Shown here: piece by piece, positions 48,589-58,760 of the stretch
How the letters are laid out: each line of letters starts with the position of its first letter
Numbering within the stretch: the first letter of the stretch is position 1
Assembly: GCA_019359395.1 (NCBI GenBank)
Contig: JAHHHK010000012.1
Location: forward strand, 62,001-126,000
Reading direction: 5' to 3'
Source: Komarekiella atlantica HA4396-MV6
Lineage (GTDB): Bacteria; Cyanobacteriota; Cyanobacteriia; Cyanobacteriales; Nostocaceae
Length of the DNA stretch: 64,000 bases
Notes under the pieces: generated by a model
Seen by the model: the letters and a program-made list of their open reading frames with translations, nothing else
Databases searched by the model: none
Told to the model about the DNA's origin: nothing
Translations under genes and position numbers: made by a program

Positions 48589-50304
48589 CTAAGTGCTGCT
48601 CTTTTGGGTAGCACAATGATAAAGTTTATAACTATATTCACCAGCAGATTTTCCATATTGGTTGTCAGGGACACAGTGCTGGGATTCCAAATCGAATTGA
48701 GCACGGAATTCGACTAACCACAGGTCTAGTGGTCGCGGGATTTCAATTAGTTTTTCCTGAAATATTTGCAGGGCGTGGGTATAAGTTTTAGTCTGTGGCT
48801 CTTTGCCAGCCAGGTAAAACTGCAAATTTTGATTAGGTTGATGTTGGAATTCCCAAGCTAACCCCATCATTCTGCCAGTCTGCCCGTGGTGTAAGTGAGT
48901 CGTAGCAATCAACACATTACCTTGAGAGGCTTTTTGGATAATTGAGGCAAGGATATCAGGGCGTTGATTTTGCAAGTAGCCCAGATTCCAGGTTGCTGTC
49001 GCTCCCCCAAGTACTGCCATCAGCCAAATTATGATCACCGCAACTTTCCCATTCACCAGAAGCCAGAATCTCTGACTGTGGTGATTTAAATTCTTTATTC
49101 GGTTCCAGCAGCCTGCTAATGCAGTACTCAAAAGCAAAATTACTGCTGGAGCATAGAAAAATTGGAACCGAGCAGCCAAAGTTAAGTCCATCCCTAAACC
49201 GTATGTGAAACACAAGCACAAAGCGATCGCCCCAAGGACATACCCACTCAATATTTGAATGGCTAGATGAGTATCAGGATATTGCTGCTGGATTTTTAAC
49301 CCATGAGTGAGATTAGGCAGGCTCCAAAGCAAAAACAGTAAAGTTACCATACCAGAAACAACTACAATTGCTATCGGCAAGTTTGTGAGTGCGGAAGGTA
49401 ACAGCGACAGCATACTGAGAATCCAAAGTAATAGTCTCCCTATCGGTTCCAACCATCTAACCTGAGCATTACTACCTGCAACCCAGTTTGTCAGCTCACT
49501 ACCAGGAATATTTTGCAGGGTAGGAACCCAGACCAAGCATCCGATGAAAGTACCTATAGCAACTATCCAAATACGCCACCAATTAGGTTGTATCGGGTTA
49601 CTTTGCTGCATTTTTAACCAAATTTGCCCCAGCAATACAAAGCCTTGAGCACAAAGAGTCAGGGTGAAAAAAAAGTGAGTTGCTACTCCTAAACTATTGA
49701 CAACTACCCAGGCTAAAACTATCCAGATAGGCAGAGATTGTCGCTGATGAATAGTCTGAATTGCTTTAATAAAGCAACACAGAGAAGCAATTACTAGTAA
49801 AATCGCTAAAGTATAATGTCGTGCTTCTCTAGCCAGGAAAACAGTGTAGGGTGAAACTGCCATCATTGCTGCTGCCATCTGACCTACCAACTTGGAGCGA
49901 AAAGCTAAATAGCCAAAACCAAACATGGCAGGAATCGATGCAACTCCGAACAAAGCACTGAGCGATCGCGCCACCCAAATTGAGGCTAGTTCCCCTGTGA
50001 GCGAAAACATTTTCATCCAGAAATGTGCCAGAGCAAAATAGACTGGCGGATGATTACTCTCATCAAATAAATGCTTGATAACTGCGCTAATTCCAGCCGT
50101 GAGAGTAGGTTGCAGTGGATGTAACAAAACATCCGAACTAATTACCTGATTAAGTGGTACTGTGTGAAAACTATTGCCTAAACTAAAAACTATCGTTGCA
50201 CACTCATCAGTCCAAGGTGGTAGAGATGCCAAACGCAAAAAGCGTAGACCAGTGCCAATGGCTAACCACAGCAGCAGTAGTAGTAAGTGAGAGCGGTTTT
50301 TCAT
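48589..50304 (-). CDS. GT39-like integral membrane glycosyltransferase
   Basis: The protein has about 11 membrane helices and a soluble C-terminal tail. The first loop holds SLPPWTDECATIVFSLG, with the acidic residues expected of a GT-C enzyme, and HPPVYFALAHFWMKMF is typical of the PMT_2/GT39 group. ATG at 50304 (MKNRSHLLL) is preferred over GTG at 50319, five codons upstream. It is about 23 kb from the sugar-transfer block and probably uses the same class of lipid-linked donor. Acceptor unknown. Confidence 0.8.
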   Translation of the reverse strand: MKNRSHLLLLLLWLAIGTGLRFLRLASLPPWTDECATIVFSLGNSFHTVPLNQVISSDVLLHPLQPTLTAGISAVIKHLFDESNHPPVYFALAHFWMKMFSLTGELASIWVARSLSALFGVASIPAMFGFGYLAFRSKLVGQMAAAMMAVSPYTVFLAREARHYTLAILLVIASLCCFIKAIQTIHQRQSLPIWIVLAWVVVNSLGVATHFFFTLTLCAQGFVLLGQIWLKMQQSNPIQPNWWRIWIVAIGTFIGCLVWVPTLQNIPGSELTNWVAGSNAQVRWLEPIGRLLLWILSMLSLLPSALTNLPIAIVVVSGMVTLLFLLWSLPNLTHGLKIQQQYPDTHLAIQILSGYVLGAIALCLCFTYGLGMDLTLAARFQFFYAPAVILLLSTALAGCWNRIKNLNHHSQRFWLLVNGKVAVIIIWLMAVLGGATATWNLGYLQNQRPDILASIIQKASQGNVLIATTHLHHGQTGRMMGLAWEFQHQPNQNLQFYLAGKEPQTKTYTHALQIFQEKLIEIPRPLDLWLVEFRAQFDLESQHCVPDNQYGKSAGEYSYKLYHCATQKSST

Positions 50305-50507
50305 TAATGCTATGTGCACTTAAGTTTATCTCTCTGAAGAGACTAATCATAATTTCTCAAAATGTCTAAATTAATGAAGGATAACTATAAGCAAATATAG
50401 GTTTAAAAAAAATCAGTCCTGATAAATATTTCTTTGATTGAATTAAAAAAATAAACATAATAAATTAATTAATAATAGAAGTATCAAACAATTATTTCCT
50501 TCAACTC

Positions 50508-51095
50508 ATGGCTACCAAGTTTACTGCTTCCCAATCGGTGGAAATTGCTGTTCCACAGCAGCCTATTCCTATTCAGCACTACTTGCGTCAGCCTCCACGT
50601 CTGGTTAGAGCTTTGGTTGATAACAGTCGTATTCAGCAGCTTTCCGAGGAAGTATTTCGCTTGAAAATGCGTCCTATGACTTTTATGTCATTGAGTATTC
50701 AACCCACAGTAGACATGAGGGTCTGGGCAGAATCAAATGGAATAATTTATTTGCGATCGGTAGGTTGTGAAATTGTTGGTTTCGAGTATGTTAATCAGCG
50801 CTTTGCTCTAAATTTAAACGGATATTTATGTCCCAAAGAGCTAAACACTGGCACTCGCCTACAAGGGAGAGCCGATTTAGAAGTACAGGTGGATCTGCCA
50901 CCGCCATTTTCCTTCACTCCCAAGCCGATTTTAGAAGCAACCGGCAATGGTTTGCTCAAGAGTGTGCTGTTGACAGTTAAGCAACGTTTGTCACATCACC
51001 TTCTAGCTGATTATCGCCACTGGGTGATATCACAAACTAAAGACAAAGGGCTTGACGATGACAGTACTGAATTGCCAATGCTGAATCCTGAATAA
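50508..51095 (+). CDS. DUF1997 family protein
   Basis: The 195-residue soluble protein matches DUF1997: YLRQPPRLVRALVDNSRIQQL, FRLKMRPMTFMSLSIQPTVD and a C-terminal helix KSVLLTVKQRLSHHLLADYRHWV. The fold resembles SRPBCC-type lipid or ligand binders, which is inference. It occurs in cyanobacteria and plants. It converges on the rne-rnhB pair, 4 bases from the rnhB stop. Confidence 0.85.
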   Translation: MATKFTASQSVEIAVPQQPIPIQHYLRQPPRLVRALVDNSRIQQLSEEVFRLKMRPMTFMSLSIQPTVDMRVWAESNGIIYLRSVGCEIVGFEYVNQRFALNLNGYLCPKELNTGTRLQGRADLEVQVDLPPPFSFTPKPILEATGNGLLKSVLLTVKQRLSHHLLADYRHWVISQTKDKGLDDDSTELPMLNPE

Positions 51096-51099
51096 TTAT

Positions 51100-51777
51100 T
51101 TAACTACTCAGTACTTTCATTTGGCAAGGGCGAAAAGACTTGCGATGCAGGGGTGAGGAACCGTATTGTTGCAGAGCCAGCAAATGCCGCTGGCTGCCAT
51201 AACCTTTGTTACGCGCTAAGTCGTACATAGGGTATTTTGCTGCCAGACGCAGCACCAAATTATCGCGCCAAACTTTAGCAACAATGCTAGCAGAGGCAAT
51301 AGTGAGCGATCGCTCGTCCCCTTTGACTATTGTTTGTTGCGGTATTAGCAAGTTTTTCACTGACTGATTGCCATCAATTAAGCAGAGTACAGGCTGTACC
51401 TTCAGCTTCAGCACAGCTCGCTTCATCGCTAGCAGTGTTGCCTGCAAAATATTCATCTTGTCAATTTCAGCAGTTGAAGCAAAGCCGATTTTCCAATCTA
51501 TGGCCAGCCCACAAATTTGCTGTGCCAACTGAGTTCTACGAGAACTAGACAACTTTTTACTGTCTTTAATTCCAGCTGCTATCAGTTTCGGCAAAGCGTG
51601 ATCTGGTAATATCACTGCTGCCGCAACCACAGGCCCAAATAAAGATCCTCGGCCTACTTCATCCACGCCTGCAAGTAACCCTTGAATACCTGACAAGGTG
51701 GAAAACTCCAGCCAACTTGATTCGCCCAAGGGTACTGAAGTACAAAGAGCAGTGGCAGTTTGCTCTGTTTTTACCAT
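51100..51777 (-). CDS. rnhB: Ribonuclease HII
   Basis: The 225-residue enzyme cuts RNA in RNA-DNA hybrids and at single ribonucleotides. It has GVDEVGRGSLFGPVVAAAV (catalytic Asp-Glu), LIDGNQ with a third acidic residue, and SIVAKVWRD. The gene starts 8 bases after the rne stop, so the two form an operon. The last codons (VLSS and stop) lie in an ACTCAGT-type repeat. Confidence 0.96.
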   Translation of the reverse strand: MVKTEQTATALCTSVPLGESSWLEFSTLSGIQGLLAGVDEVGRGSLFGPVVAAAVILPDHALPKLIAAGIKDSKKLSSSRRTQLAQQICGLAIDWKIGFASTAEIDKMNILQATLLAMKRAVLKLKVQPVLCLIDGNQSVKNLLIPQQTIVKGDERSLTIASASIVAKVWRDNLVLRLAAKYPMYDLARNKGYGSQRHLLALQQYGSSPLHRKSFRPCQMKVLSS

Positions 51778-51785
51778 AGAATCAG

Positions 51786-53921
51786 TTAACTTTCGTCAAG
51801 GGTGGATGTGCCTTCATCTACCGCAGAAGAACGACGACGACGGCGACGATTGGCAGTGGAGGCGCTATTAGCTTCACTTTCATCTGCGTTTGCGTTGGCA
51901 GCTGAGCTTCTGGCAGAACGTCCCGAAGGATTCGCGGTAAATCCTGATTCCTCTATTGTGATTATCTCTTGTGGCAAAGATTTCTGTTCTAGCTCAACTC
52001 GTTGTGTAGGCAAGATAGGTGCGCTTACTTCAGAAGTTGCTCTTTGAGCAACAGTTGAGTCTGAGGTTGATTCTATTGGTGTAGTTGGCAGTTGTCCAGG
52101 AAGGGTAACGTTAATAATTACAGATTTAGGATTTTTAACCTCCCGATTCAAACGCACCAATGGAGAGACTCCCATCAAGGCGAAGACATCTTGTTCGTCT
52201 CGTGTCATTTCCACAGAAACAATCTCTGGCGGTTCTACAACGGGTTTAACTGGTTCTGCCTTGGTAACTGTAACTTTAGTCCGTTCTGTTCTTTCACTCC
52301 AGCCGGGTTTACCGAGGCTAGGCGCAGGTATCTCAGATGTTGCTCCTAGTTCTTCATCAGCATCAAGGTCTAAGTCTGACTCGTTAACAAAAGACAGTGG
52401 ATTGGCAACAACCCGCGTTTCATCTTTCCCATTTACCCCATTGATACCAATCCGATGACGGCGGGTACGGGTACGACGTTTGTTGTTATCGCCTAATTCT
52501 TGATAGCTAGGATGATTAATTAGATTTAGAGCACCCAATTCTGAGTCAGTATCGAATGCTTCTCCAAACCCATCGTAGGTTTCTCGTGGTTCCGTGATGC
52601 GAGCAACTGGCTGACGCGGTTCTCTGTGAGGTGGCGATACAAAACGTTCTGGTATTTCTACTGGTGTTGGCATGCGATTTTCGCTTTCTCCAGGCAAACG
52701 CACAGTATGCCCTAAACCGCCACAAGTGGGGCAAGTTTCACCAAACAATTCGTAAATATTTTGACCCTGACGCTTGCGGGTCAGTTCTACCAAACCTAAC
52801 TCAGTTAGTTGAGCAATTTGGGGACGAGCTTTGTCTGCTTTGAGTGATTTGTTAAAGTGTTCTAGAACTTGCAGTTGGTCGCGCCGCGATTCCATATCAA
52901 TGAAATCAACGACGATTACTCCAGCGATATTCCGCAGACGCAGCTGGCGAGCAATTTCTGTTGCAGCTTCGCAGTTTGTCCACAGAACTGTTTCTCTGGC
53001 TGTCGCTGATCGCGTGAAGGAACCGGAGTTGACATCAATTACTGTTAATGCTTCTGTTGGCTCAATGATGATGTAGCCTCCAGAAGGTAGGTCTACCCTA
53101 GGTTTCAAGGCTTCTCGAATCGCAGCACTGATGCGGAAGTATTCTAAAATTGGAGAGCGATCGCGATGATGGTCAATCAACAATCCTTGCGGTGTCTGAC
53201 CTCCACTCCAGTTCTGCAAATACTGCTTCACCCGTTTCAAGCCAGTACTGGAATCCACTACAATCCGATTCACATCGGCGCCGTACATATCTCGCAATAC
53301 ACGCTGGATAAAGTCATCGTCTCGGTTGAGTAGCGCTGGGGCACGGGTTGAGTGGGCTTCTTGCTGGATAGACTCCCATTGCTTTTGCAGCACTTCCAAG
53401 TCTTCCATAATCGCTTCTTCGGGTTTGCCTTCTGCTTCGGTACGCACTAGCAAACCCATCCCCGCAGGCTTGATCAAAATCGCCAGTGCCCTTAAGCGGT
53501 TGCGCTCGCTTTCACTCTTAATCCGCCGCGATAAATTTACACCTCTGCCGTAGGGCATCAGTACTACGTAGCGTCCGGGTAAGGTGATGTTACCAGTAAG
53601 CCGCGGCCCTTTTGTCCCTGTTGGCTCTTTCATCACTTGCACCAAAACTTTTTGCTGTGGTGCTAATAATTCTGTAATTGCCGCAGCGGTACGCTTTAGC
53701 TTCAATGGGCCTAAGTCAGTTACATGAATAAAACCGTTGCGCTCTGGATCTCCAATATTGACAAAAGCTGCATCTATCCCAGGTAATACATTTTCTACAA
53801 CACCTAAGTAGATATCACCTATTTGGTGATGACCTGTAGCAACAACAAGTTCTTGTATTTGGTCTTCAGAAAAGACAGCAGCAATTTGATGCTGCTCCGC
53901 GATAATAATTTGTTTTGGCAT
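51786..53921 (-). CDS. rne: Ribonuclease E/G, cyanobacterial type
   Basis: The 711-residue endonuclease starts mRNA decay and processes rRNA. It has an S1 domain (about 30-120), the DNase-I-like catalytic core with VIDVNSGSFTR and VVDFIDME (catalytic Asp), a zinc-link CPTCGG (cysteines about 396 and 399) and an acidic, low-complexity C-terminal region. It ends with RRRRRRSSA (about 692-700), the nonapeptide reported to bind polynucleotide phosphorylase in cyanobacteria. It is followed at 8 bases by rnhB and has a long untranslated region upstream, which in other bacteria allows autoregulation. Confidence 0.96.
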   Translation of the reverse strand: MPKQIIIAEQHQIAAVFSEDQIQELVVATGHHQIGDIYLGVVENVLPGIDAAFVNIGDPERNGFIHVTDLGPLKLKRTAAAITELLAPQQKVLVQVMKEPTGTKGPRLTGNITLPGRYVVLMPYGRGVNLSRRIKSESERNRLRALAILIKPAGMGLLVRTEAEGKPEEAIMEDLEVLQKQWESIQQEAHSTRAPALLNRDDDFIQRVLRDMYGADVNRIVVDSSTGLKRVKQYLQNWSGGQTPQGLLIDHHRDRSPILEYFRISAAIREALKPRVDLPSGGYIIIEPTEALTVIDVNSGSFTRSATARETVLWTNCEAATEIARQLRLRNIAGVIVVDFIDMESRRDQLQVLEHFNKSLKADKARPQIAQLTELGLVELTRKRQGQNIYELFGETCPTCGGLGHTVRLPGESENRMPTPVEIPERFVSPPHREPRQPVARITEPRETYDGFGEAFDTDSELGALNLINHPSYQELGDNNKRRTRTRRHRIGINGVNGKDETRVVANPLSFVNESDLDLDADEELGATSEIPAPSLGKPGWSERTERTKVTVTKAEPVKPVVEPPEIVSVEMTRDEQDVFALMGVSPLVRLNREVKNPKSVIINVTLPGQLPTTPIESTSDSTVAQRATSEVSAPILPTQRVELEQKSLPQEIITIEESGFTANPSGRSARSSAANANADESEANSASTANRRRRRRSSAVDEGTSTLDES

Positions 53922-54726
53922 TCAATTTCCTCAAAAATTGGCAGCACCAATGTAGCCCTGGAGGTTTGTTACGCCTTTCGCCCCTGCCAGCCCCAAAAGC
54001 GCTACTGATAATAAAAATTGCGAATCTCGGCTCAAAGTCAAAGAGCTGTTGACGCTGTAATTGCGTTTACACGCCTGATTAATCCAGAACGGCTGCATAT
54101 TGTTTAAGTAATGAAATCAACTGTCTGTGGTTGATTTTTGATGCAATACCTTCACCAAAGGAAGTCCTGAGTTGAAAGTTCTGAGTACTTGAACTTCTGA
54201 GGAGCGAAAGCCGCCGCTCAGAGTTTTTGCTGAGTGAGCTTTTGAGTCAGGAGGCTTGATTTGAAAGCAACCGACTGAGTTCTTAAGAAAAAGAAACTAT
54301 TTCTGTTTTCTATTCCCCGTAGTCATCTTTAGGGTTACACTCAGCAACGCCAGTCCGCTCAACGGAGGGAACCTTCGCACACGGCTGGCTCCTCAGTACT
54401 CAGTACTACTGTAGATTAGGCATTCAGCAGTTGTTTTAAAAGCATAGAGAAAGAGTTGCCGACGGAGCCTGCTGTTAGTTACTGATTCACAAGTTAGCTA
54501 TACAGAGAGTGTTCTTTAATCTGCCTTAGTTTGTCTGGGATAAAATCCTAGAAGTTACACTCTAAATATCTTTGCTTTCGCCCTCTAATTACGAGGGTAG
54601 TGAACCAGTTGATTCAATGCAGCGCCAGAAAATTTCTCTTCATCACATTCTAACGCAACCTTGCTAAAAATCAATTCTCATGATATGCCCTATCAAGACA
54701 ACTACTAGCAAGTTGCCCTTCAGGGA
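53922..54726 (-). promoter_or_regulatory. Long leader region of rne
   Basis: There is no gene in 805 bases between the radical SAM gene stop and the rne start, both minus strand. It holds repeat words (CCTCAGTACTCAGTACTACT at 54391-54410; CAACGGAGGGAACCTTCGCA near 54358-54378) and GC-rich hairpin-prone DNA near 54200-54235. It may carry the rne promoter and a leader through which RNase E controls its own mRNA; this is inference. Confidence 0.45.
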
Positions 54727-57441
54727 TTATACCCCTAAAACTAGCCGATTGCGATGGATGTGTAAGAGTTGAAATTCTACAAAGTTCGAGGCTCCCAAGC
54801 CAAAGCTCTGAATTTCACCAGCCACTATTTCAAGCATAAACAGAATTTGTTCGGGACGCAACAGCACACCATCTTGGCGATAACTACCCACATAACGCAT
54901 AACACATATGGACTCTGCAATACTTTGATAGGTTTCGACTAATTCTAGTTCAAATAAGCGATCGCGCAGATTTATTAACTGGCTATTACCTGATTTAGTC
55001 GTTTGCTCGTACCAAAGCTCCTCTTTGGCTTTAATTGTATCAATCCAGTCTTGCCATTGTGCAGGTGTTATTTCTTTATCTGCTGCTACGGTAATCAAAT
55101 ACTCTGCTGCTTCCAGCAGTTGGGTAGCTGCACTAGCTTTTAAATCTAGCTGTGCCACATGATATATGGGTATGTCTGTGGGTAGTTCCTTAGCTAGTTT
55201 TTTCCAAAAAGTATCAACTTCCACTGGCATAGTTAACTCAAAATCGACAATTTCACCACTACTAGTAGCTCCCAGCGCCAAAGCAGTTGCTAGAGAAATT
55301 CGTGGATTTGGATGAAACCCACCCGTGAAAGCAACTGGTAAACTTGCTCGTCGCATTACTCGGTCAAACAGACGCATCAAATCTAGGTGACTCACCAAAG
55401 CTATATCACCTTGTTTGCCAAACCAAACGCGTAGTCGTTGTGCTTTGGTGGTATTGGGGACAAAATTACCAGCGAATTCTGGGATAGCAGGCGGGTTGAT
55501 GACGACATTGTGTCCGAAGTCAGTGCCGCAAACGCCACAGTGGGAACAACCTTCAAACGAGCAATCAGGAACAGTTGCAGCTTCTAGAGCACGTTGTAGA
55601 TCTTCTTTAAGCCATTTTTTGTCAATACCCGTATCAATGTGTTCCCAAGGCAGAGGAGTATTGAGTGCTAAGTTATGAACAGAATCTTGGGTAATTTCCT
55701 CTGCTTCTGTACTTCTGTACTCCTCTTGATGAAATAAATTCCATTCACCGTTTTCCACTTGACGGTATTTCCAGTCTAAACCGGCTTGTGCGATCGCCGA
55801 CCCCCAAGCTGTGAATGCTTGATCTACGTTGTCATACCAGGAATCCATACCCGCACCTAATTCCCAGGCACGGCGTAATACTTTAGCAAGAGTGCGATCG
55901 CCTCGTCCAATGAAGTCCTCCATTGCCGAAATGCGGACATCGGTGAAATTCACCTTTACTCCCTTCATCCGGCGAAATTCTTGCCGCAGTAGGTTTTGCT
56001 TACGTTTAAACTCAACTGTAGAAACAGAGTGCCACTGAAACGGCGTATGCGGCTTGGGCGTAAAGTTAGAAATCGTCAAGTTAAAGTTAAGCCGTTTTCT
56101 GTTTTTAACCCAACATTCTCTTTGTAACCAGCTGACTGTTTCTGAAATCCCTAAAACATCTGCATCCGTCTCACCCGGCAAGCCAATCATGAAATACAAC
56201 TTGATTTTATCCCAACCTTTCTCGCAAGCGGTTTTCACACCCTGTAACAGTTCTTCATTCGTCAAACCTTTATTAACTATGTCCCGCATCCGCTGGGTTC
56301 CAGCTTCAGGAGCAAAAGTCAGTCCACCTTGCCGCGTACCACCCAGGATATTAGCAATGTTTTCATCAAATCTATCTACCCGTTGGCTAGGTAAAGACAG
56401 AGAAATATTTTCATTTTTTAACCTATTTTTAATTTCCATCCCCACCGCCGGCAGGGATAAATAATCAGAACAGCTCAGAGATAGTAGGGAAAACTCATTG
56501 TAACCAGTCGCTCGCATTCCCTGTTCAATCGCTTCTACTACTTGCTCTGGTTCTACATCCCGTGCTGGTCGTGTAAGCATTCCTGGTTGGCAAAAGCGAC
56601 AGCCACGAGTACAACCGCGCCGAATTTCAATTGTTAAACGGTCATGTACCGTCTCTACATAGGGAACTAACCCAATAGAATAAGCTGGTATTGGAGTCGC
56701 AACCCGTCGCAGAATTCGTTTTGGAACATTTGGGCGATTGGGATGAACTGAGCCATCCTTTGCCATGTTGTAAAATTGGGGAACATATACACCTGGTATT
56801 TGTGCCAGATCCAGTAGTAGTTGTTCTCGGTTCAATCCTACTTGTTTGCCTTCTTCCAAGACCAAGCCAATTTCTGGTAACAATTCCTCTCCATCGCCGA
56901 GAGCAAAAAAGTCGAAGAAGTCGGCGTATGGTTCAGGATTTGATGTTGCCGTCTGTCCTCCTGCAAAAATTAACGGAAATGGAGACTGGGAATTAAAAGA
57001 TTCTCTCCTTGCTTCCCCTGCCACTCTATTTTCTTGTCTCTCACGCCACGTCAGGGGAATTCCAGCCAAATCCAACATTTCTAGAATATTGGTTGCTCCC
57101 AGTTCGTAACTGAGGCTAAAACCTAGAATGTCGAATTCTGTGAGCGATCGCTTTGACTCTACCGCAAATAAGGGTGTGTTGGTTTGGCGTAGCTTTGTTG
57201 CCAGATCTGGGCCTGGCAGATAAGCGCGATCGCATAATTGGCGCGGCTGGGCATTCAAAACGTTATAGAGGATGATGTGCCCTAAATTGGAAGCACCAAC
57301 TTCATACACTTCTGGGTAGGTTAAAACCCAACGTATTGCTGACGTACCCCAAGGTTTGTGTACTGCTAGGCGCTCATTACCTAGGTAACGCGCTGGTTTT
57401 AAAATATCCGATGTTATTAATTGTTCAACTGCAACAGCCAC
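54727..57441 (-). CDS. B12-binding-like radical SAM protein fused to a DUF2344 domain (TIGR03960 type)
   Basis: The 904-residue protein has an N-terminal part like a B12-binding fold (about 30-230), then a radical SAM core with the CxxxCxxC cluster motif (Cys277, 281, 284 in CTRGCRFC), and a C-terminal TIGR03936/DUF2344 domain (about 660-904) starting RLRVWFGKQGDIALVSHLD and including LMRLFDRVMRRASLP. This two-part fusion is widespread in bacteria; its substrate is not settled, RNA or protein modification being suspected. A CSFEGCSHCGVC stretch near 635 adds four more cysteines, perhaps for a second cluster. Confidence 0.9.
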   Translation of the reverse strand: MAVAVEQLITSDILKPARYLGNERLAVHKPWGTSAIRWVLTYPEVYEVGASNLGHIILYNVLNAQPRQLCDRAYLPGPDLATKLRQTNTPLFAVESKRSLTEFDILGFSLSYELGATNILEMLDLAGIPLTWRERQENRVAGEARRESFNSQSPFPLIFAGGQTATSNPEPYADFFDFFALGDGEELLPEIGLVLEEGKQVGLNREQLLLDLAQIPGVYVPQFYNMAKDGSVHPNRPNVPKRILRRVATPIPAYSIGLVPYVETVHDRLTIEIRRGCTRGCRFCQPGMLTRPARDVEPEQVVEAIEQGMRATGYNEFSLLSLSCSDYLSLPAVGMEIKNRLKNENISLSLPSQRVDRFDENIANILGGTRQGGLTFAPEAGTQRMRDIVNKGLTNEELLQGVKTACEKGWDKIKLYFMIGLPGETDADVLGISETVSWLQRECWVKNRKRLNFNLTISNFTPKPHTPFQWHSVSTVEFKRKQNLLRQEFRRMKGVKVNFTDVRISAMEDFIGRGDRTLAKVLRRAWELGAGMDSWYDNVDQAFTAWGSAIAQAGLDWKYRQVENGEWNLFHQEEYRSTEAEEITQDSVHNLALNTPLPWEHIDTGIDKKWLKEDLQRALEAATVPDCSFEGCSHCGVCGTDFGHNVVINPPAIPEFAGNFVPNTTKAQRLRVWFGKQGDIALVSHLDLMRLFDRVMRRASLPVAFTGGFHPNPRISLATALALGATSSGEIVDFELTMPVEVDTFWKKLAKELPTDIPIYHVAQLDLKASAATQLLEAAEYLITVAADKEITPAQWQDWIDTIKAKEELWYEQTTKSGNSQLINLRDRLFELELVETYQSIAESICVMRYVGSYRQDGVLLRPEQILFMLEIVAGEIQSFGLGASNFVEFQLLHIHRNRLVLGV

Positions 57442-57758
57442 TATGCTATCTTCTAGCTACCTTAATTACAGCTACTCATTTCTAACTTTAGCATTGATCG
57501 GGTTTTCCACAAACTTGAATATTGCAACTTACAATTCCTTTACATAAACTATGCTCTCAACCCAAGCTTTGCTCCAGCATTACTCTAGTGACATAAAGTT
57601 ATGTAACTGAATCTAGTCAATCGGCAAAACTGCTGCATCTAGGGACTGGCAACTGTAGCGCCAGTGGAGGAAAGAGAACCCTCTTTGAAGTTCAGATGTC
57701 TGATGACACGTGTGTCCATAGCGAAACTCTCTACTCCAATCTCTCCTCACAAAAGCGT
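57442..57758. other. Intergenic region, no supported gene
   Basis: It includes the radical SAM promoter side and the end of the STAS transcript. A 26-codon minus-strand frame starting ATG near 57717 (MDTRVIRHLNF...) and ending near 57637 has a GAGAG before it but nothing else to support it. Confidence 0.35.
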
Positions 57759-58094
57759 TTACAGAGTTATCTGTGCCAACTCGGCTTCGCCTCTCCATAT
57801 CTCAAAAACTCTATCGAGTTGTGTCATTTCAAAAATAATTCTAATGGATGGAGAAACAGAACCAAGCCGGAAACTCTTTCCTAAAGTTCCAGCCAGCTTG
57901 AGTGCAGATACCAATGCCATCAAGCCTGCACTGTCTAAAGATTCTACTGCTGCTAGATCCACTACCAAGATGGACATACCATCTTGTGCTAACGCTGTGG
58001 TCAGATCTCGTTCAAATTCTAAAGCGTTTGCAGCATTCAGGCAGCCTTGGGGACGAATAACTGTAATCTTGGGATATTTAAGTACTGCTTGCAT
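57759..58094 (-). CDS. STAS-domain anti-anti-sigma-like protein
   Basis: The 111-residue protein is a lone STAS domain: ITVIRPQGCLNAANALEFE, ILVVDLAAVESLDSAGLMALVSA, with the Ser of LDSAG in the place phosphorylated in SpoIIAA/RsbV. It should bind a serine kinase/anti-sigma partner in a switch. No kinase or phosphatase gene is adjacent, so partners are elsewhere in the genome. Confidence 0.9.
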   Translation of the reverse strand: MQAVLKYPKITVIRPQGCLNAANALEFERDLTTALAQDGMSILVVDLAAVESLDSAGLMALVSALKLAGTLGKSFRLGSVSPSIRIIFEMTQLDRVFEIWRGEAELAQITL

Positions 58095-58562
58095 AATTAC
58101 ATCCTATTAAGAGTTATTGAAGCGTCAAGCTGAGGTTTATTTGAACATAAACTCTTTTCTGTTGCATCGACCATACGTCTTAAGTCTCTTTGCTGAATCT
58201 TTATTGCTTTAGTATCTCTGTTTAAAGATTGTCCTAAATGCATAGTAAAATGTATTTATATATACTTTTTTTTTATCTCAGTTCAAAAACAATCAACATA
58301 GACAAGCGTAGACCAAACAAGTCATCCGTAACGATGCTGATAAACCTTGCCTGGTATATGACTAAAGCCGATTTAGCTAAGGCCCAGTAGTAGGTTAAAG
58401 ACTTTTACTTTCATGATTATTAATGGCATATTATAGGGTTGCTCACAATTATCTATTTAATTAAATTGTGATATAAATCACAAAAAACAAGGTTTAAGAT
58501 CACAATTTATACTTAACTTTATCTTAGATAATTTTGTATTATATACAGTTGGTTTATGATTT
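58095..58562. other. Intergenic region, no gene seen
   Basis: AT-rich DNA with the STAS promoter side and a possible promoter for the small gene at 58563. No repeat or RNA gene was recognised. Confidence 0.35.
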
Positions 58563-58760
58563 ATGAGAACTAAGTACGCTATTCGTCGATTAGTAGAAAA
58601 AGCTCTTGACATTAAAAAATTAACTCCAGAAATAGAAAATGAAATCAACTCAGAGCTGACAGAATTGGGTTATATATCTGACGTTGACTACGAAGCTTTG
58701 GAATTATTAATGGCAGAGATGGATGCGGGTCGAATTCAGTTGGTTCCTAACTTAGGATAG
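58563..58760 (+). CDS. Small acidic conserved protein, unknown function
   Basis: The 65-residue product is helical and acidic (EIENEINSELTELGYIS, YEALELLMAEMDAG), without Cys, signal peptide or membrane segment. I do not recognise a named family, though the sequence has the look of a conserved cyanobacterial protein. The long AT-rich upstream region suggests its own promoter. Function unknown. Confidence 0.6.
   Translation: MRTKYAIRRLVEKALDIKKLTPEIENEINSELTELGYISDVDYEALELLMAEMDAGRIQLVPNLG

Noticed and set aside
52092-53553. Frames antisense to rne
   Set aside because: Same reason; the rne protein is unmistakable on the other strand.
57637-57717. 26-codon minus-strand frame MDTRVIRHLNF...
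   Set aside because: A possible GAGAG site only; too short and unsupported to call.
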